Shown piece by piece: positions 16,253-24,638 of a DNA stretch of 64,000 nt (the first letter of the stretch is position 1; every line of letters starts with the position of its first letter). Origin of the DNA: Oscillospiraceae bacterium (GTDB lineage Bacteria; Bacillota; Clostridia; Oscillospirales; Acutalibacteraceae); contig SVPR01000003.1 of assembly GCA_015065785.1 (NCBI GenBank), forward strand, positions 97,618-161,617, in the 5' to 3' direction. The translations under genes were made by a program, and so were the position numbers. The notes beneath the pieces are model-generated. The model searched no databases, was not told the origin of the DNA, and worked only from the letters and a program-made list of their open reading frames with translations.

Positions 16253-17713
16253 TTATAATCCGTACTTTCTTATGAAATAAGTAGGTGTACAGCTCCACGC
16301 GTGGCAGAGGCTATTTATCATTCTGTCCTCGTATGGTGAAAAATCAAGGTCATCCGGAATATACGCCTCCCAGAATGTATCTGCCCCGATTTCTACCATT
16401 CCACCCCAGAATGTTTTTAAATATTGTATCGCTTCAGCTTTCATATCAAGCTTTATCATAGCCTCAATAACATAGTGGCGCATATAAGGCGTAACAGGTT
16501 GCTTGAAATTTTTATTGTCAAGGCAGTAAAGCAGAAGCTTTTTCGCTTCTTCACCTTCTATGACACCGCCTAATATCATCCAGACCTGAGAATGAACGCT
16601 GAGCTGATTTTTATCATAAGCATTTATAAATGCGTTTGCATTTTCATCATAAAGCTGTGTTTTACAAGCGGAACGAACTTTAGAAAGAAGTGCTGAGTAT
16701 TTTTCATAGTCTTCATCACCGATTGTTTTTAAAACTTTAGAAAAACGCTCAAGAGTGTAAAGATATACACCCTGTAAAGCAGTCAGGTTTTCGAGTCCCG
16801 GACACCAATCGATAAAAGCAAACCAGCCATCCTGCTTTGTTGCAATCAGATTTTTATTGAGAGTTGCTTTGAAACTTTCAAGCTGTGATTTGCAAATCTC
16901 TAAAAGGTCATAAACAACATCTGAATCGCCTGTGTGTTCGTAGTAATCACATACACTAACAACATATAAAAGAGCGTAGTCCTCAATATGTGTTGCACCA
17001 GAATGGTAGTAAGGAGTTTCATAAATAAAAGATGGAAGAAAGCCGATATTATTGCACTCACCGGCAGCAAAAAGATACAAGCATCTTTTTACAATTTCAA
17101 GGTTTTGGAATGTATAATAATTTGCAAGAGCCTCAAGACGAAGGTCGCCAATCCAAAGCCGACGGTCACGCTTCGGACCATCCTCAAAGAATGTCTGCAT
17201 ACATTCTTTTAAAGTGTTTGTTGCGACAAGGTCAATTTTGCTAAGTAAAGCATCCTTTGTGTTTGCAGGTTTCAGAATGGAAGCATCGGCACTTGTTGAG
17301 GCACGGAAGCTGAAATCAAAAAGTCTGATTGGTCTGGTTGTTCTTTCTACCGTTATTTTTATGTATCTGCAGGCGTACCTTCTTGGCATAGTTACATTTT
17401 GAGGGAAATCAAGATTAAGTATTTCTTCCTGTAACCAGGTTTCAGAAAGTGTACCGCTGTAATGAGAAAAATCATCATTTATTTCTCTCATATCTTCACC
17501 GAACTTTATTTTTAAACGAACAGGGGCATCAACAAAGATATTAACCTTATCAAATTTGAATGAAAAATGTCCCACTGCGTGCTCGCCAAGGTCAAGAAGT
17601 ACGCTGTCACCATTTGAAGCGATAAATTCTGTTATATCGGGAGTGAGAATGGTAAATCTGAGTTCAGGATAATTCTCCTGAGCTTTATTAAGTAAATAAG
17701 TTTTGTCTTTCAT
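16253..17713 (-). CDS. Alpha-L-rhamnosidase-like glycosidase (GH78-type)
   Basis: A 486-residue protein resembling family-78 alpha-L-rhamnosidases. An N-terminal beta-sandwich (about residues 1-140) is followed by an (alpha/alpha)6 catalytic barrel. FFEDGPKRDRRLWIGDLRLE (residues 175-194) corresponds to the catalytic-region motif of the family, with acidic residues Asp178 and Asp190. The final part has FWEAYIPDDLD and CHAWSCTPTYF, also typical. There is no signal peptide, so it is probably cytoplasmic and acts on imported oligosaccharide. It is shorter than most secreted rhamnosidases. Exact glycoside unknown. Confidence 0.75.
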   Translation of the reverse strand: MKDKTYLLNKAQENYPELRFTILTPDITEFIASNGDSVLLDLGEHAVGHFSFKFDKVNIFVDAPVRLKIKFGEDMREINDDFSHYSGTLSETWLQEEILNLDFPQNVTMPRRYACRYIKITVERTTRPIRLFDFSFRASTSADASILKPANTKDALLSKIDLVATNTLKECMQTFFEDGPKRDRRLWIGDLRLEALANYYTFQNLEIVKRCLYLFAAGECNNIGFLPSFIYETPYYHSGATHIEDYALLYVVSVCDYYEHTGDSDVVYDLLEICKSQLESFKATLNKNLIATKQDGWFAFIDWCPGLENLTALQGVYLYTLERFSKVLKTIGDEDYEKYSALLSKVRSACKTQLYDENANAFINAYDKNQLSVHSQVWMILGGVIEGEEAKKLLLYCLDNKNFKQPVTPYMRHYVIEAMIKLDMKAEAIQYLKTFWGGMVEIGADTFWEAYIPDDLDFSPYEDRMINSLCHAWSCTPTYFIRKYGL

Positions 17714-17906
17714 AAAAATGTCTCACTTTATAGTTGGAATTCTGATTGATAAAATCAAGATTGTAAAGCCGATTATATCATATAATAGTAAAAATTTCCA
17801 TAGTTGCAGTAAGGAAAATCAAGGCTTGGTTTTCACGCTGACCGCCCTCTCCTTATTGCTCCTTTTGCTTTTTATTTTTCTTTGATTTTTTATCTATTTT
17901 GCCCCG

Positions 17907-17935
17907 AGTCATAATTTCTGTTTTAAATTCATAAA
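17907..17935 (+). promoter_or_regulatory. SigE-like sporulation promoter for spoIIID
   Basis: TCATAAT (17907-17913), 14-bp spacer, CATAAATT (17928-17935). This resembles the mother-cell sigma-E pattern (TCATATT, then CATACA-T) and sits about 30 bp upstream of the spoIIID start, as expected since spoIIID is a sigma-E gene in Bacillus. Confidence 0.5.
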
Positions 17936-17966
17936 TTTAAAAAGGTAGAAATTATGGGGGTGCATT

Positions 17967-18245
17967 ATGGCATTTAATTACAATGGGAATTTAAACGGAC
18001 AATATGATGAAAGAGCTGTAGAGCTTGGAAGATACATAGCAGAAACCAATTCAACCGTAAGAGCAACGGGCAAAAAATTCGGCGTTTCAAAATCTACTGT
18101 GCATACTGATGTAACAGTGCGGCTTCGGAAGATTAACCCTGCTTTATATAATGAGGTGAGAGCTGTGCTTGAAAAGAATAAAGAAGAAAGGCACATTCGT
18201 GGGGGAATTGCCACAAAAGAGAAATATCTTAAAAGTGGCGTCTGA
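17967..18245 (+). CDS. spoIIID: Sporulation transcription factor SpoIIID
   Basis: A 92-residue DNA-binding regulator of mother-cell gene expression in sporulation. The central helix-turn-helix reads VRATGKKFGVSKSTVHTDV (residues 31-49). It is followed by LRKINPALYNEVRAVLEKN and the conserved tail HIRGGIATKEKY. The ATG is preceded by a GGGGG ribosome site, and a sigma-E-like promoter lies upstream. The first ten residues (AFNYNGNLNG) are longer than in Bacillus. Identity is very likely and marks the organism as a spore former or recent descendant of one. Confidence 0.95.
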   Translation: MAFNYNGNLNGQYDERAVELGRYIAETNSTVRATGKKFGVSKSTVHTDVTVRLRKINPALYNEVRAVLEKNKEERHIRGGIATKEKYLKSGV

Positions 18246-18332
18246 AAATTTAGCAAAATTTACCTGTAAGCTACAAACTTGACAAATTTGCTCTCTGAAT
18301 GTATATTATGATGTATCAGGAGAGTGATTATT

Positions 18333-19043
18333 GTGAAAAAAATAATTACTGTTTTAGTTGCAGTAATTGTAGTGTCTGCCATTCTTTTTGGCATTACCTT
18401 TGCAATTAAAAAATACAAAGAAAATAATGCGTTAGCAACTGCCGACACGGTTTACGAGGTGTCAGATAATAAGGGTAGCGTAACAGTAAATGAAAGCGTT
18501 GCCAGACAAATGCTTGGTCAATATTCACTTGAGGTTCTGGGCATTGAAAAGCCACTTGATAAATATATTATGAAGCTCAGTGAAACAAGTGTTTTTAATA
18601 ATTTTGCCTGTAAGGTTGAACTTTTTTTAACTGAAGAAGCAGAAATTCCGGAAGCGATTTTTGCAATTTCGGGCTATGAATGCTTTGTGTTTGATGCTAC
18701 TAAAAATGAATATCTTTTACTTACTCTTAACGGTGCATTTTCAGTTGAAGTAACTGAAACAACAACTGAAGCTGATGAAACATTGTTTTATGATGAAGAA
18801 AATAATACAAAGCTTCATAAAGTAATAGATAAATTCTCTGCAAGGGAATTAGGTTTTCAGAAAAATCCACAGGAATATGTAATGGTGATTTTAGGTACAA
18901 CTGTAAAAGCTAAAGACGGAAAAGCAGTTTACCCTGTAAAAATGTATGAAACAGATGGTACACCAACAAATTACACCTGTGCAATTGATGGAGAAACTGT
19001 TTATAAGTTTGATACAAAAGAAAAAATGTATGTGAAAGCATAA
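18333..19043 (+). CDS. Membrane-anchored protein of unknown function
   Basis: A 236-residue protein with one N-terminal membrane segment (VKKIITVLVAVIVVSAILFGITF) and an extracytoplasmic remainder. Two similar halves are visible around FACKVELFL...YECFVFDATKNEYLLL and TVYPVKMYE...YKFDTKEKMYVK, suggesting a duplicated domain of about 90 residues joined by a TTTEADE linker. I recognise no family. GTG at 18333 is preferred to GTG at 18324 because AGGAGAG lies at 18318-18324. It may be co-transcribed with spoIIID, 87 bp downstream. It ends at a strong terminator. Confidence 0.7.
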   Translation: MKKIITVLVAVIVVSAILFGITFAIKKYKENNALATADTVYEVSDNKGSVTVNESVARQMLGQYSLEVLGIEKPLDKYIMKLSETSVFNNFACKVELFLTEEAEIPEAIFAISGYECFVFDATKNEYLLLTLNGAFSVEVTETTTEADETLFYDEENNTKLHKVIDKFSARELGFQKNPQEYVMVILGTTVKAKDGKAVYPVKMYETDGTPTNYTCAIDGETVYKFDTKEKMYVKA

Positions 19044-19049
19044 AAATAA

Positions 19050-19087
19050 CCTGATAGTCGTTGTTATTGACTATCAGGCTTTTTTTA
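19050..19087 (+). terminator. Rho-independent terminator
   Basis: Stem CCTGATAGTC / GACTATCAGG (10 bp, perfect) with a 9-nt loop, followed by C and T7. It ends the 18333 gene and overlaps the stop of the convergent gene. Confidence 0.9.
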
Positions 19088-19621
19088 TTTCAATTCAAAA
19101 GTCACATTTGAAAAATCAAGGTTTTCTAAATCTTTTTTAGTGATAGTGAAGATTGCTTGTTTTTCGGTTTCTTGTAAAAATTCAGGCATATTATCATCAA
19201 GCGGGTCATACTGAAGTAAAATGTAATTATCGCCATCATCAATGAAAAGTGCAGTTTCAGAAGAATCACTTTCACCACTGTAATCAATTGAAAATTCATC
19301 ATCGGTATTGCCTAAAAAATCAAAGCCGAAATTGAAATCGTCAATCAATGTGTCAGGCTCTTCGCTACATAATTGCACATTCGGTTTAAATGTACCGTCC
19401 TCTGTAATAGTGAGAAAGATGTATAAAAAGCCTTTTTCGGGAAGTAAAGTGCAATCTGAATTATTTCTTAATTCTGAAAGCTTAATCTGACAAAAGAAAA
19501 AATCATCATCAGAAAGTGTGCCGTCCGAAAGCCATTCTTCAGGCATTGTAGGTGCACCAAAAAATTTGCTGGTGCCGTAGTCGTAATCACCGTAAGCTTT
19601 TTCAACCTTTAATTTAATCAT
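19085..19621 (-). CDS. DUF1963/YwqG-like protein
   Basis: A 178-residue acidic protein matching the DUF1963 (YwqG) pattern: SKFFGAPTMPEEW near the start, FFFCQIKLSEL, LPEKGFLYIFL, NYILLQYDPLD, and a closing AIFTITKKDLENLDFSNV. Family function is unknown; members are cytosolic and often act as immunity- or stress-linked orphans. It lies 16 bp downstream of the VanY-type gene on the same strand and may be cotranscribed with it. Confidence 0.75.
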   Translation of the reverse strand: MIKLKVEKAYGDYDYGTSKFFGAPTMPEEWLSDGTLSDDDFFFCQIKLSELRNNSDCTLLPEKGFLYIFLTITEDGTFKPNVQLCSEEPDTLIDDFNFGFDFLGNTDDEFSIDYSGESDSSETALFIDDGDNYILLQYDPLDDNMPEFLQETEKQAIFTITKKDLENLDFSNVTFELK

Positions 19622-19637
19622 TTTAATTTGCTCCTGT

Positions 19638-20507
19638 TTAGTTCGCTTTTAAATATTCTTCTAAAACCTGACCGCTTGCTTTTATCTCTTTGGCGGCTTC
19701 AACACCAACATAACGCCAATGCCACGGCTCATAGGTAACCTTTGTAATGTCTTGCTTATCCTTAGGGTAACGAAGAATGAAGCCATAGTCTGCGGCATTT
19801 TCCATTAACCATTGGAATTCGTCAGTGTCTTCAAACCATTCGTCAACACACACAATATCCATAGCGTAGCCTAAGTTATGCTCACTGCTTCCCGGTGGCA
19901 TAATTATTGTTGCGGCTTTAACTGCCGCATCTTCCTTTGAGTAGCCTAAGCTTTCGTAGTATGCGATTTTGTTGTTGTAGTTTCTTTCCTGTAAATCATA
20001 AGAACGGTAGCCTGAGCACGGTGTTAAATAAACGCCATCCTTTTGCGCAGCTTCAAACATCTTTTCGTAATGCTTTGCAACCTTTGAATCAAGTCTTTCA
20101 GAGGTACCGCAAACATAAACTAAATCAGGGTTGTAGCTGTCAGGAATTCTGTAGCCTGAATTTACAAGTGTTAAATTCCAGTTTGCTTCGTCAATAGTAA
20201 TAACTGTCGGGTTGTTTATAGTGCCGGCAGCAACTGCTGTAACCTGCTGTTTAGTTGTTTCAGGTGTGATTGTAGTTTCAGGTGCTTTTGCTTCACTTTT
20301 TTCGGTGTCAGGCTCTATAATATCATTTGCCTCTTCTGTGCTTTGGTATTCCTGGACTTCATCGGTTTCACCAATAGTAGCACCGCTTATAATTTTGCTG
20401 TTTCTGTTATTTATAACCAGACAGACAATAGAAATAAAAAGAATAACAATAGAGAGCATTAAAAAAAGAAAGCCTCTGGCATTTTTGCTTTTTGTTAAAT
20501 TTACCAT
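19638..20507 (-). CDS. VanY-type D-alanyl-D-alanine carboxypeptidase (M15B)
   Basis: A 289-residue membrane-anchored zinc peptidase that trims the terminal D-Ala of peptidoglycan stem peptides. It has an N-terminal transmembrane segment (residues 13-33), a Thr/Glu-rich linker (about 45-90), and a VanY domain (about 115-285). Zinc motifs are SEHNLGYAMD, with its His and Asp, and EPWHWRYVG, with the catalytic Glu and zinc His; SGYRSYDLQ is also typical. Relatives outside van clusters act in wall maturation, and no vancomycin genes are nearby. Confidence 0.92.
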   Translation of the reverse strand: MVNLTKSKNARGFLFLMLSIVILFISIVCLVINNRNSKIISGATIGETDEVQEYQSTEEANDIIEPDTEKSEAKAPETTITPETTKQQVTAVAAGTINNPTVITIDEANWNLTLVNSGYRIPDSYNPDLVYVCGTSERLDSKVAKHYEKMFEAAQKDGVYLTPCSGYRSYDLQERNYNNKIAYYESLGYSKEDAAVKAATIIMPPGSSEHNLGYAMDIVCVDEWFEDTDEFQWLMENAADYGFILRYPKDKQDITKVTYEPWHWRYVGVEAAKEIKASGQVLEEYLKAN

Positions 20508-20741
20508 TGTATAACTCCTAAAATGTATTTATTGTTTACAACAAATTATTATAGTATTATTAATAAAGAATGTCAATCTTAAATAATTTACAGTTGGCAC
20601 ATAACAACAAAAGAAAGCTTTGTAATTTGTGCTATTTTTACAAAGATGAAAAAATATTAAAATAGTATTTTTTTAATATACTTTTTGTGATATAATTACT
20701 CTGTTGTATAATAAATCAATTTGAAAAGGGGTAAATCCTTT

Positions 20742-21671
20742 ATGAAAAGAATTTTAAGTTTAGGCTTAGCTCTTATAGTTATCAGCGCAAGCTTGCTTTC
20801 ACTTTCAGCTTGCTCATCTTCAGGTGAAGAAGAGGTAGTTGAAGAGCAAACAACTCTTGCAGCTGTTTATACAGAAAGTGCTGTGCCTGTTGAAAAATCA
20901 AGTGAAGAAATTCTCAATTATTTTAATTCTCTTGTTAACAGCGTAAAAACAGAGAAGCCTGCGATGTATTACAGATTCCAGAAAAATGTTCCGAATGATA
21001 GCCTTAAAGTAACAAAAGCTGGTCAGGAACAAGCAGAAACAATTGACGAATCTCTCTCTGCTCTTAACGATGCAGCTGAGGCTGTAAAAGACCTTATGTT
21101 AGAAAACATCAAAGAAACATCAGGCGATTTAGCATTTGGTGCTGATAATGCAGATATTATGCTTGTTCAAGGCGAAAGCTTTGCTTCAAAGCTTACTGTT
21201 GATGATATTAAATATGCTACAATGACAGAGGTTGGCGATAAATATTACATCACAATCGAGTTTGATGATATCACAGAAGAAGATGCTAAAGAAATTCTTT
21301 CAAAAGCATTTAATCTTCGTGATAAAGCGGATATTCTTTATTCAGAAGAATTTGCTAAGACAAAGGCTTACCTTGAATTAAAGGATTACTCAGTTGTTTA
21401 CAGTGGTTGCAAAATCACAGCAACAGTAAATCGTCTTACAAATAAAATTGAAAATATGAACTACTTCAAAGCAGCAAATGTTACTGCTTCTGCTTTAGGT
21501 AAGGGTACTTTTGAAGCACACAGGGACCTTTCAATATTGTTTACTCTTGAAGATAACTCTTATTTTGAAATGAACTGGAACAACGAAGACCCGACAAGTC
21601 CTTTAGAAACAACAACTGAAGCACCAACAGTAGAAGCTACTATGACTGAGGCAGCTGCTGTGGCTCAATAA
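20742..21671 (+). CDS. Putative lipoprotein
   Basis: A 309-residue predicted lipoprotein: a basic start, a hydrophobic run, and lipobox LSAC about residue 21-24, followed by Ser/Glu-rich linker. The body has helix-rich segments (EEILNYFNSLVNSVKTEKP) and ends in a Thr/Glu-rich tail (TTEAPTVEATMTEAA), a linker style shared with several proteins here. No family recognised. ATG 20742 is chosen over TTG 20721 because AAGGGG lies at 20726-20731. TATAAT boxes at 20691 and 20706 are candidate promoters. Likely cotranscribed with the next lipoprotein gene, 60 bp on. Confidence 0.75.
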   Translation: MKRILSLGLALIVISASLLSLSACSSSGEEEVVEEQTTLAAVYTESAVPVEKSSEEILNYFNSLVNSVKTEKPAMYYRFQKNVPNDSLKVTKAGQEQAETIDESLSALNDAAEAVKDLMLENIKETSGDLAFGADNADIMLVQGESFASKLTVDDIKYATMTEVGDKYYITIEFDDITEEDAKEILSKAFNLRDKADILYSEEFAKTKAYLELKDYSVVYSGCKITATVNRLTNKIENMNYFKAANVTASALGKGTFEAHRDLSILFTLEDNSYFEMNWNNEDPTSPLETTTEAPTVEATMTEAAAVAQ

Positions 21672-21731
21672 TAAAGCTTAAAAAGGGGTGGGAAACCGCC
21701 CCTGTATTTTATAAAATACGGAGGTATTTTT

Positions 21732-22445
21732 ATGAGCAAGAAGGCAATTGTGATTTTAATTGCAGCAATTTTATCATTTACTGCTATTTTTACTGCTTGT
21801 AATAAAGATAATTACACTGACCCGTCATCAGGGGATAAATACATATTAGTAACCGATGAAAATGGTGAAAAGGTATTAAGCCCTGACGGCGAATTGTTAG
21901 TTTATGTAACTGATGAAAATGGTAAAAAGGTTAAAGATGAAGAGGGTAATTTTGTAACAGAGGTTCACGGCTTCATTGGTCAGATTGAAAACGACGGTGT
22001 TGTCGAGGATTACGCTTATTACTTTACATTACCAAGTGGTTGGAAAACAGTTAACGACCGTGGTGAATTTGAGAACAAGACAAAGAATTATGCGTTGAAA
22101 ATTGCAATTAAAGAACAAACCTTTGAAAAATATTATGAATTCTCTAAAGGTGTTTATGATTTGTTGGTTTCAGAACAACAAGATAAATCTAAAGAAGACT
22201 TAGAAGTAATATGGAAAGAGTTGGAGTATGAAACCGCTGATTCAAAAGTGGTTTTGTTAGTTGCAGAGCAAGGCGAAGGCAGTCAAGCAACTTTGTTTTT
22301 TGTTAATAGCAAGAATCTTTATGAGATTATTTTAACTGCTAATGGTGATTGTAGTAGTGCTGATATGGAAAGTGAAATTTTAACAATATATGATTCGCTT
22401 GAGTTTAAACCATATACTTATTATGGAGAAACAACAGCAGAATAA
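21732..22445 (+). CDS. Putative lipoprotein
   Basis: A 237-residue predicted lipoprotein with lipobox FTAC at about residues 20-23. A short repeat follows: VTDENGEKVLSPDGELLVY and VTDENGKKVKDEEGNFVTE. The remainder is a mixed domain with FTLPSGWKTV and a later EIILTANGD, reminiscent of small surface domains that bind peptides or sugars, but I cannot name it. RBS GGAGG precedes the ATG. It ends just before a strong bidirectional terminator. Confidence 0.75.
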   Translation: MSKKAIVILIAAILSFTAIFTACNKDNYTDPSSGDKYILVTDENGEKVLSPDGELLVYVTDENGKKVKDEEGNFVTEVHGFIGQIENDGVVEDYAYYFTLPSGWKTVNDRGEFENKTKNYALKIAIKEQTFEKYYEFSKGVYDLLVSEQQDKSKEDLEVIWKELEYETADSKVVLLVAEQGEGSQATLFFVNSKNLYEIILTANGDCSSADMESEILTIYDSLEFKPYTYYGETTAE

Positions 22446-22455
22446 ATTCTAATAC

Positions 22456-22507
22456 AAAACAAACGGTTAATTGAATTTTAAAGTTCAATTAACCGTTTGT
22501 TTTATTT
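22456..22507. terminator. Bidirectional Rho-independent terminator
   Basis: Perfect 20-bp stem from AAAACAAACGGTTAATTGAA with an 8-nt loop and T-rich tail on the plus strand, A-run on the other side. It serves the lipoprotein gene and the convergent ECF gene. Confidence 0.92.
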
Positions 22508-22534
22508 TACTAAAAGAAAAACAGGATTTTTATT

Positions 22535-23107
22535 TTATATTTTATTCTTAAAATATTTTTCAGTTGCCATATAAAGAGTAGGTACAAGAATTATTGAAGC
22601 AACTAATTCAATAAGACCGTTTGTGCTTATGAGTGTTCCTATAATAACATCGAGGGTTTTTGCATCTTCACCGAAAAGTACTGAGAAACCACCGAAGATA
22701 TTTAATGAGCTAAGTACTAATACTGTGTTTGTAAGGGTACCTGCTAAAGCAGAAACGCCTAAAGAGATTGGTTTTTTGAGCTTTGTTTTAGAAAGGCCTA
22801 AGAAAATAAGTCCTGCAACTAAGCCTACAATCAATCTTGGTAAAAGTGAAACAAGCGGATTCTGGAATGGAATAATTCCTAATTGGAATGCTCTCATTAT
22901 GCAAGTAGCACCCCAGACAGCACCTAAAACAGCACCATATTTTGCACCTAAAACACAGGCACCGAAGATAACTACTATGTGTAAGGTTGTGATTTCGATT
23001 ACGCCAACTGTAATGTAGCCTAAATACGGTGTGAATGTCATAACGACTATCAATGCCGCGAAAAGCGCACAAAGCACGAGGCGTGTGAGTTTTTGTTTTT
23101 TGTTCAT
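22535..23107 (-). CDS. ECF transporter S component, probably for pantothenate
   Basis: A 190-residue membrane protein with about six hydrophobic segments and the S-component start KLTRLVLCALFAALIVVMTF. It also has GAKYGAVLGAVWGATC and PLVSLLPRLIVG. Such proteins bind a vitamin and join a shared energising module (EcfA, EcfA', EcfT) encoded elsewhere. The specificity is inferred from position: the gene lies 69 bp after coaX on the same strand, and CoaX phosphorylates pantothenate, which points to PanT. Family firm, substrate tentative. Confidence 0.8.
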   Translation of the reverse strand: MNKKQKLTRLVLCALFAALIVVMTFTPYLGYITVGVIEITTLHIVVIFGACVLGAKYGAVLGAVWGATCIMRAFQLGIIPFQNPLVSLLPRLIVGLVAGLIFLGLSKTKLKKPISLGVSALAGTLTNTVLVLSSLNIFGGFSVLFGEDAKTLDVIIGTLISTNGLIELVASIILVPTLYMATEKYFKNKI

Positions 23108-23176
23108 AAAAATTTCTCCTTTGCTATTATTCTCTTGCGAGATACAATGCTTTAATGTAGAATTGTCTGTTTATGT

Positions 23177-23941
23177 TTACCTGTTTTTCTTGTAGATAAC
23201 TAAAAGACCTTCTAAAACGAGATTTTTATTATAAACTATATCTCTGTCACAGCAGTTGACTATTTCTTTTGCAAGTCCGCCGGTTGCAACAGTAGTTTTA
23301 ATTGTTTTGCCTAATTCTTTCTGGAGGCGTAAAGCCATACCGTCAAGCATAGCCGCATTGCCTAAAACCGTACCTGATTTAATGCATTCTATTGTATTTG
23401 TACCGATTGCTTTTTCAGGTGCGCTCAAATCAATAGCCGGTAATTGAGAGGTTCTTAAAGAAAGTGCATCGAGTGAAATGCTGATACCCGGTGCAATTGT
23501 GCAGCCTAAGAAAACATTGCCCTCGTCAATTACCGAGATTTTTGTTGCAGTTCCTAAATCCATAACAAGACAAGGTAATTCATATTGCGAAATAGCACCG
23601 ACCGCGCCTGCTACTAAATCTGCACCGACTTCTTTCGGGTTATCGGTTGAAATTTTAAGACCGTTTTTAATGCCCGCGGCAACAACAAGAGCCTTTACCT
23701 TTGCAACTTTTTCAACTGCTTCTTTAAAAGCACGGGTAAGCTCAGGAACAACAGAACTTATAACTGCACCCTCAAATTCACCGCTGATATTTTCTAAATT
23801 AAAAACAGCGTTTAATTCAATTGCATATTGTTCGCTTGTTCTGTGTCGTTGAGTAGCAAGTCTTGAAACGAAAATCAATTCATCGTTTTTGTATATACCG
23901 AGTGTTATATTTGTGTTACCTATGTCAGCAACTAATACCAA
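23177..23941 (-). CDS. coaX: Type III pantothenate kinase
   Basis: Phosphorylates pantothenate with ATP, the first step of coenzyme A synthesis. The 254-residue ASKHA-fold protein opens with the phosphate loop VADIGNTNITLG. It also has SSVVPELTRAF, DNPKEVGADLVAGAVGA and LVMDLGTATKISVID with catalytic acids, then GCTIAPGISISLDAL and TGGLAKEI. TTG at 23941 is the likely start: AGGTGG lies 8 nt upstream, and the longer frame would need a GTG inside that site. It forms an operon with the downstream S component. Confidence 0.94.
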   Translation of the reverse strand: MVLVADIGNTNITLGIYKNDELIFVSRLATQRHRTSEQYAIELNAVFNLENISGEFEGAVISSVVPELTRAFKEAVEKVAKVKALVVAAGIKNGLKISTDNPKEVGADLVAGAVGAISQYELPCLVMDLGTATKISVIDEGNVFLGCTIAPGISISLDALSLRTSQLPAIDLSAPEKAIGTNTIECIKSGTVLGNAAMLDGMALRLQKELGKTIKTTVATGGLAKEIVNCCDRDIVYNKNLVLEGLLVIYKKNR

Positions 23942-24125
23942 AAGAAACACCACCTGACTAAAATTAAAATCAACCTAATTATACACCCGAAAAATTAAAT
24001 TATCAAGAGAAAGAGGTGGTAAAAAGAGTAAAAATATTATTGAAATTGGAATAAAATACTTTTAATTTATTGTGCAATGTGTTATAATTAACTTACTATG
24101 TATTTCAACATAAGGATGTGTAAAA

Positions 24126-24638
24126 ATGTCAAAGCTCCAGAAAGAATTAAAAAAAGATTTAAAGAAAGGTAAAGGTTTTATGAAAGAATTTAAGGAATTT
24201 ATTTCTCGTGGTAATGTTATTGACCTTGCAGTCGGTGTTATTATAGGTAGTTCATTTACTGCAATTGTTAATTCACTCGTTAATAATATAGTTACACCGC
24301 TTATTACTTTAATTACAGGTAAGGTTTCTGTAAAAGAGCTTTTTATTGCACTCGATGGTAATGAATATGAATCATTAGAGGCGGCAACTGAAGCGGGTGC
24401 GGCTACTTTAGGCTACGGTCTTTTCCTTCAGGCAGTTATTGATTTTATAATTATTGCTTTTGTTATTTTCCTTATGGTTAAAGGTATTAACAAATTAAGA
24501 GATATTGGCAAAAAGCCTGAAGAAGCTGTAGAAGAAGCACCAACAACAAAGGTCTGCCCATTCTGTAAAAGCGAAATCAACATTGAGGCAACCCGTTGCC
24601 CTAATTGTACATCTGAAATAGAGGTAGAAGCAGAATGA
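24126..24638 (+). CDS. mscL: Large-conductance mechanosensitive channel with zinc ribbon
   Basis: Homopentameric membrane channel that opens under tension and releases solutes during osmotic downshock. The MscL core is clear: FKEFISRGNVIDLAVGVIIGSSF (residues 22-44), TM1, a periplasmic loop, and TM2 with FIIIAFVIFLMVKGINKL. In place of the usual short tail, the C terminus carries a Cys4 zinc ribbon (CPFC at 144-147, CPNC at 158-161). There is also a Lys-rich N-terminal extension of about 19 residues. RBS AAGGATG fits the ATG. It overlaps murT by 4 nt. Confidence 0.94.
   Translation: MSKLQKELKKDLKKGKGFMKEFKEFISRGNVIDLAVGVIIGSSFTAIVNSLVNNIVTPLITLITGKVSVKELFIALDGNEYESLEAATEAGAATLGYGLFLQAVIDFIIIAFVIFLMVKGINKLRDIGKKPEEAVEEAPTTKVCPFCKSEINIEATRCPNCTSEIEVEAE

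Noticed and set aside
17714..17906. Small open frame between the glycosidase and spoIIID
   Set aside because: It lacks a ribosome site and resembles no protein; the stretch is probably promoter region only.
19638..20507. Vancomycin-resistance function for the VanY-type protein
   Set aside because: No vanHAX or vanRS genes are nearby; the family is mostly a housekeeping carboxypeptidase in Clostridia.
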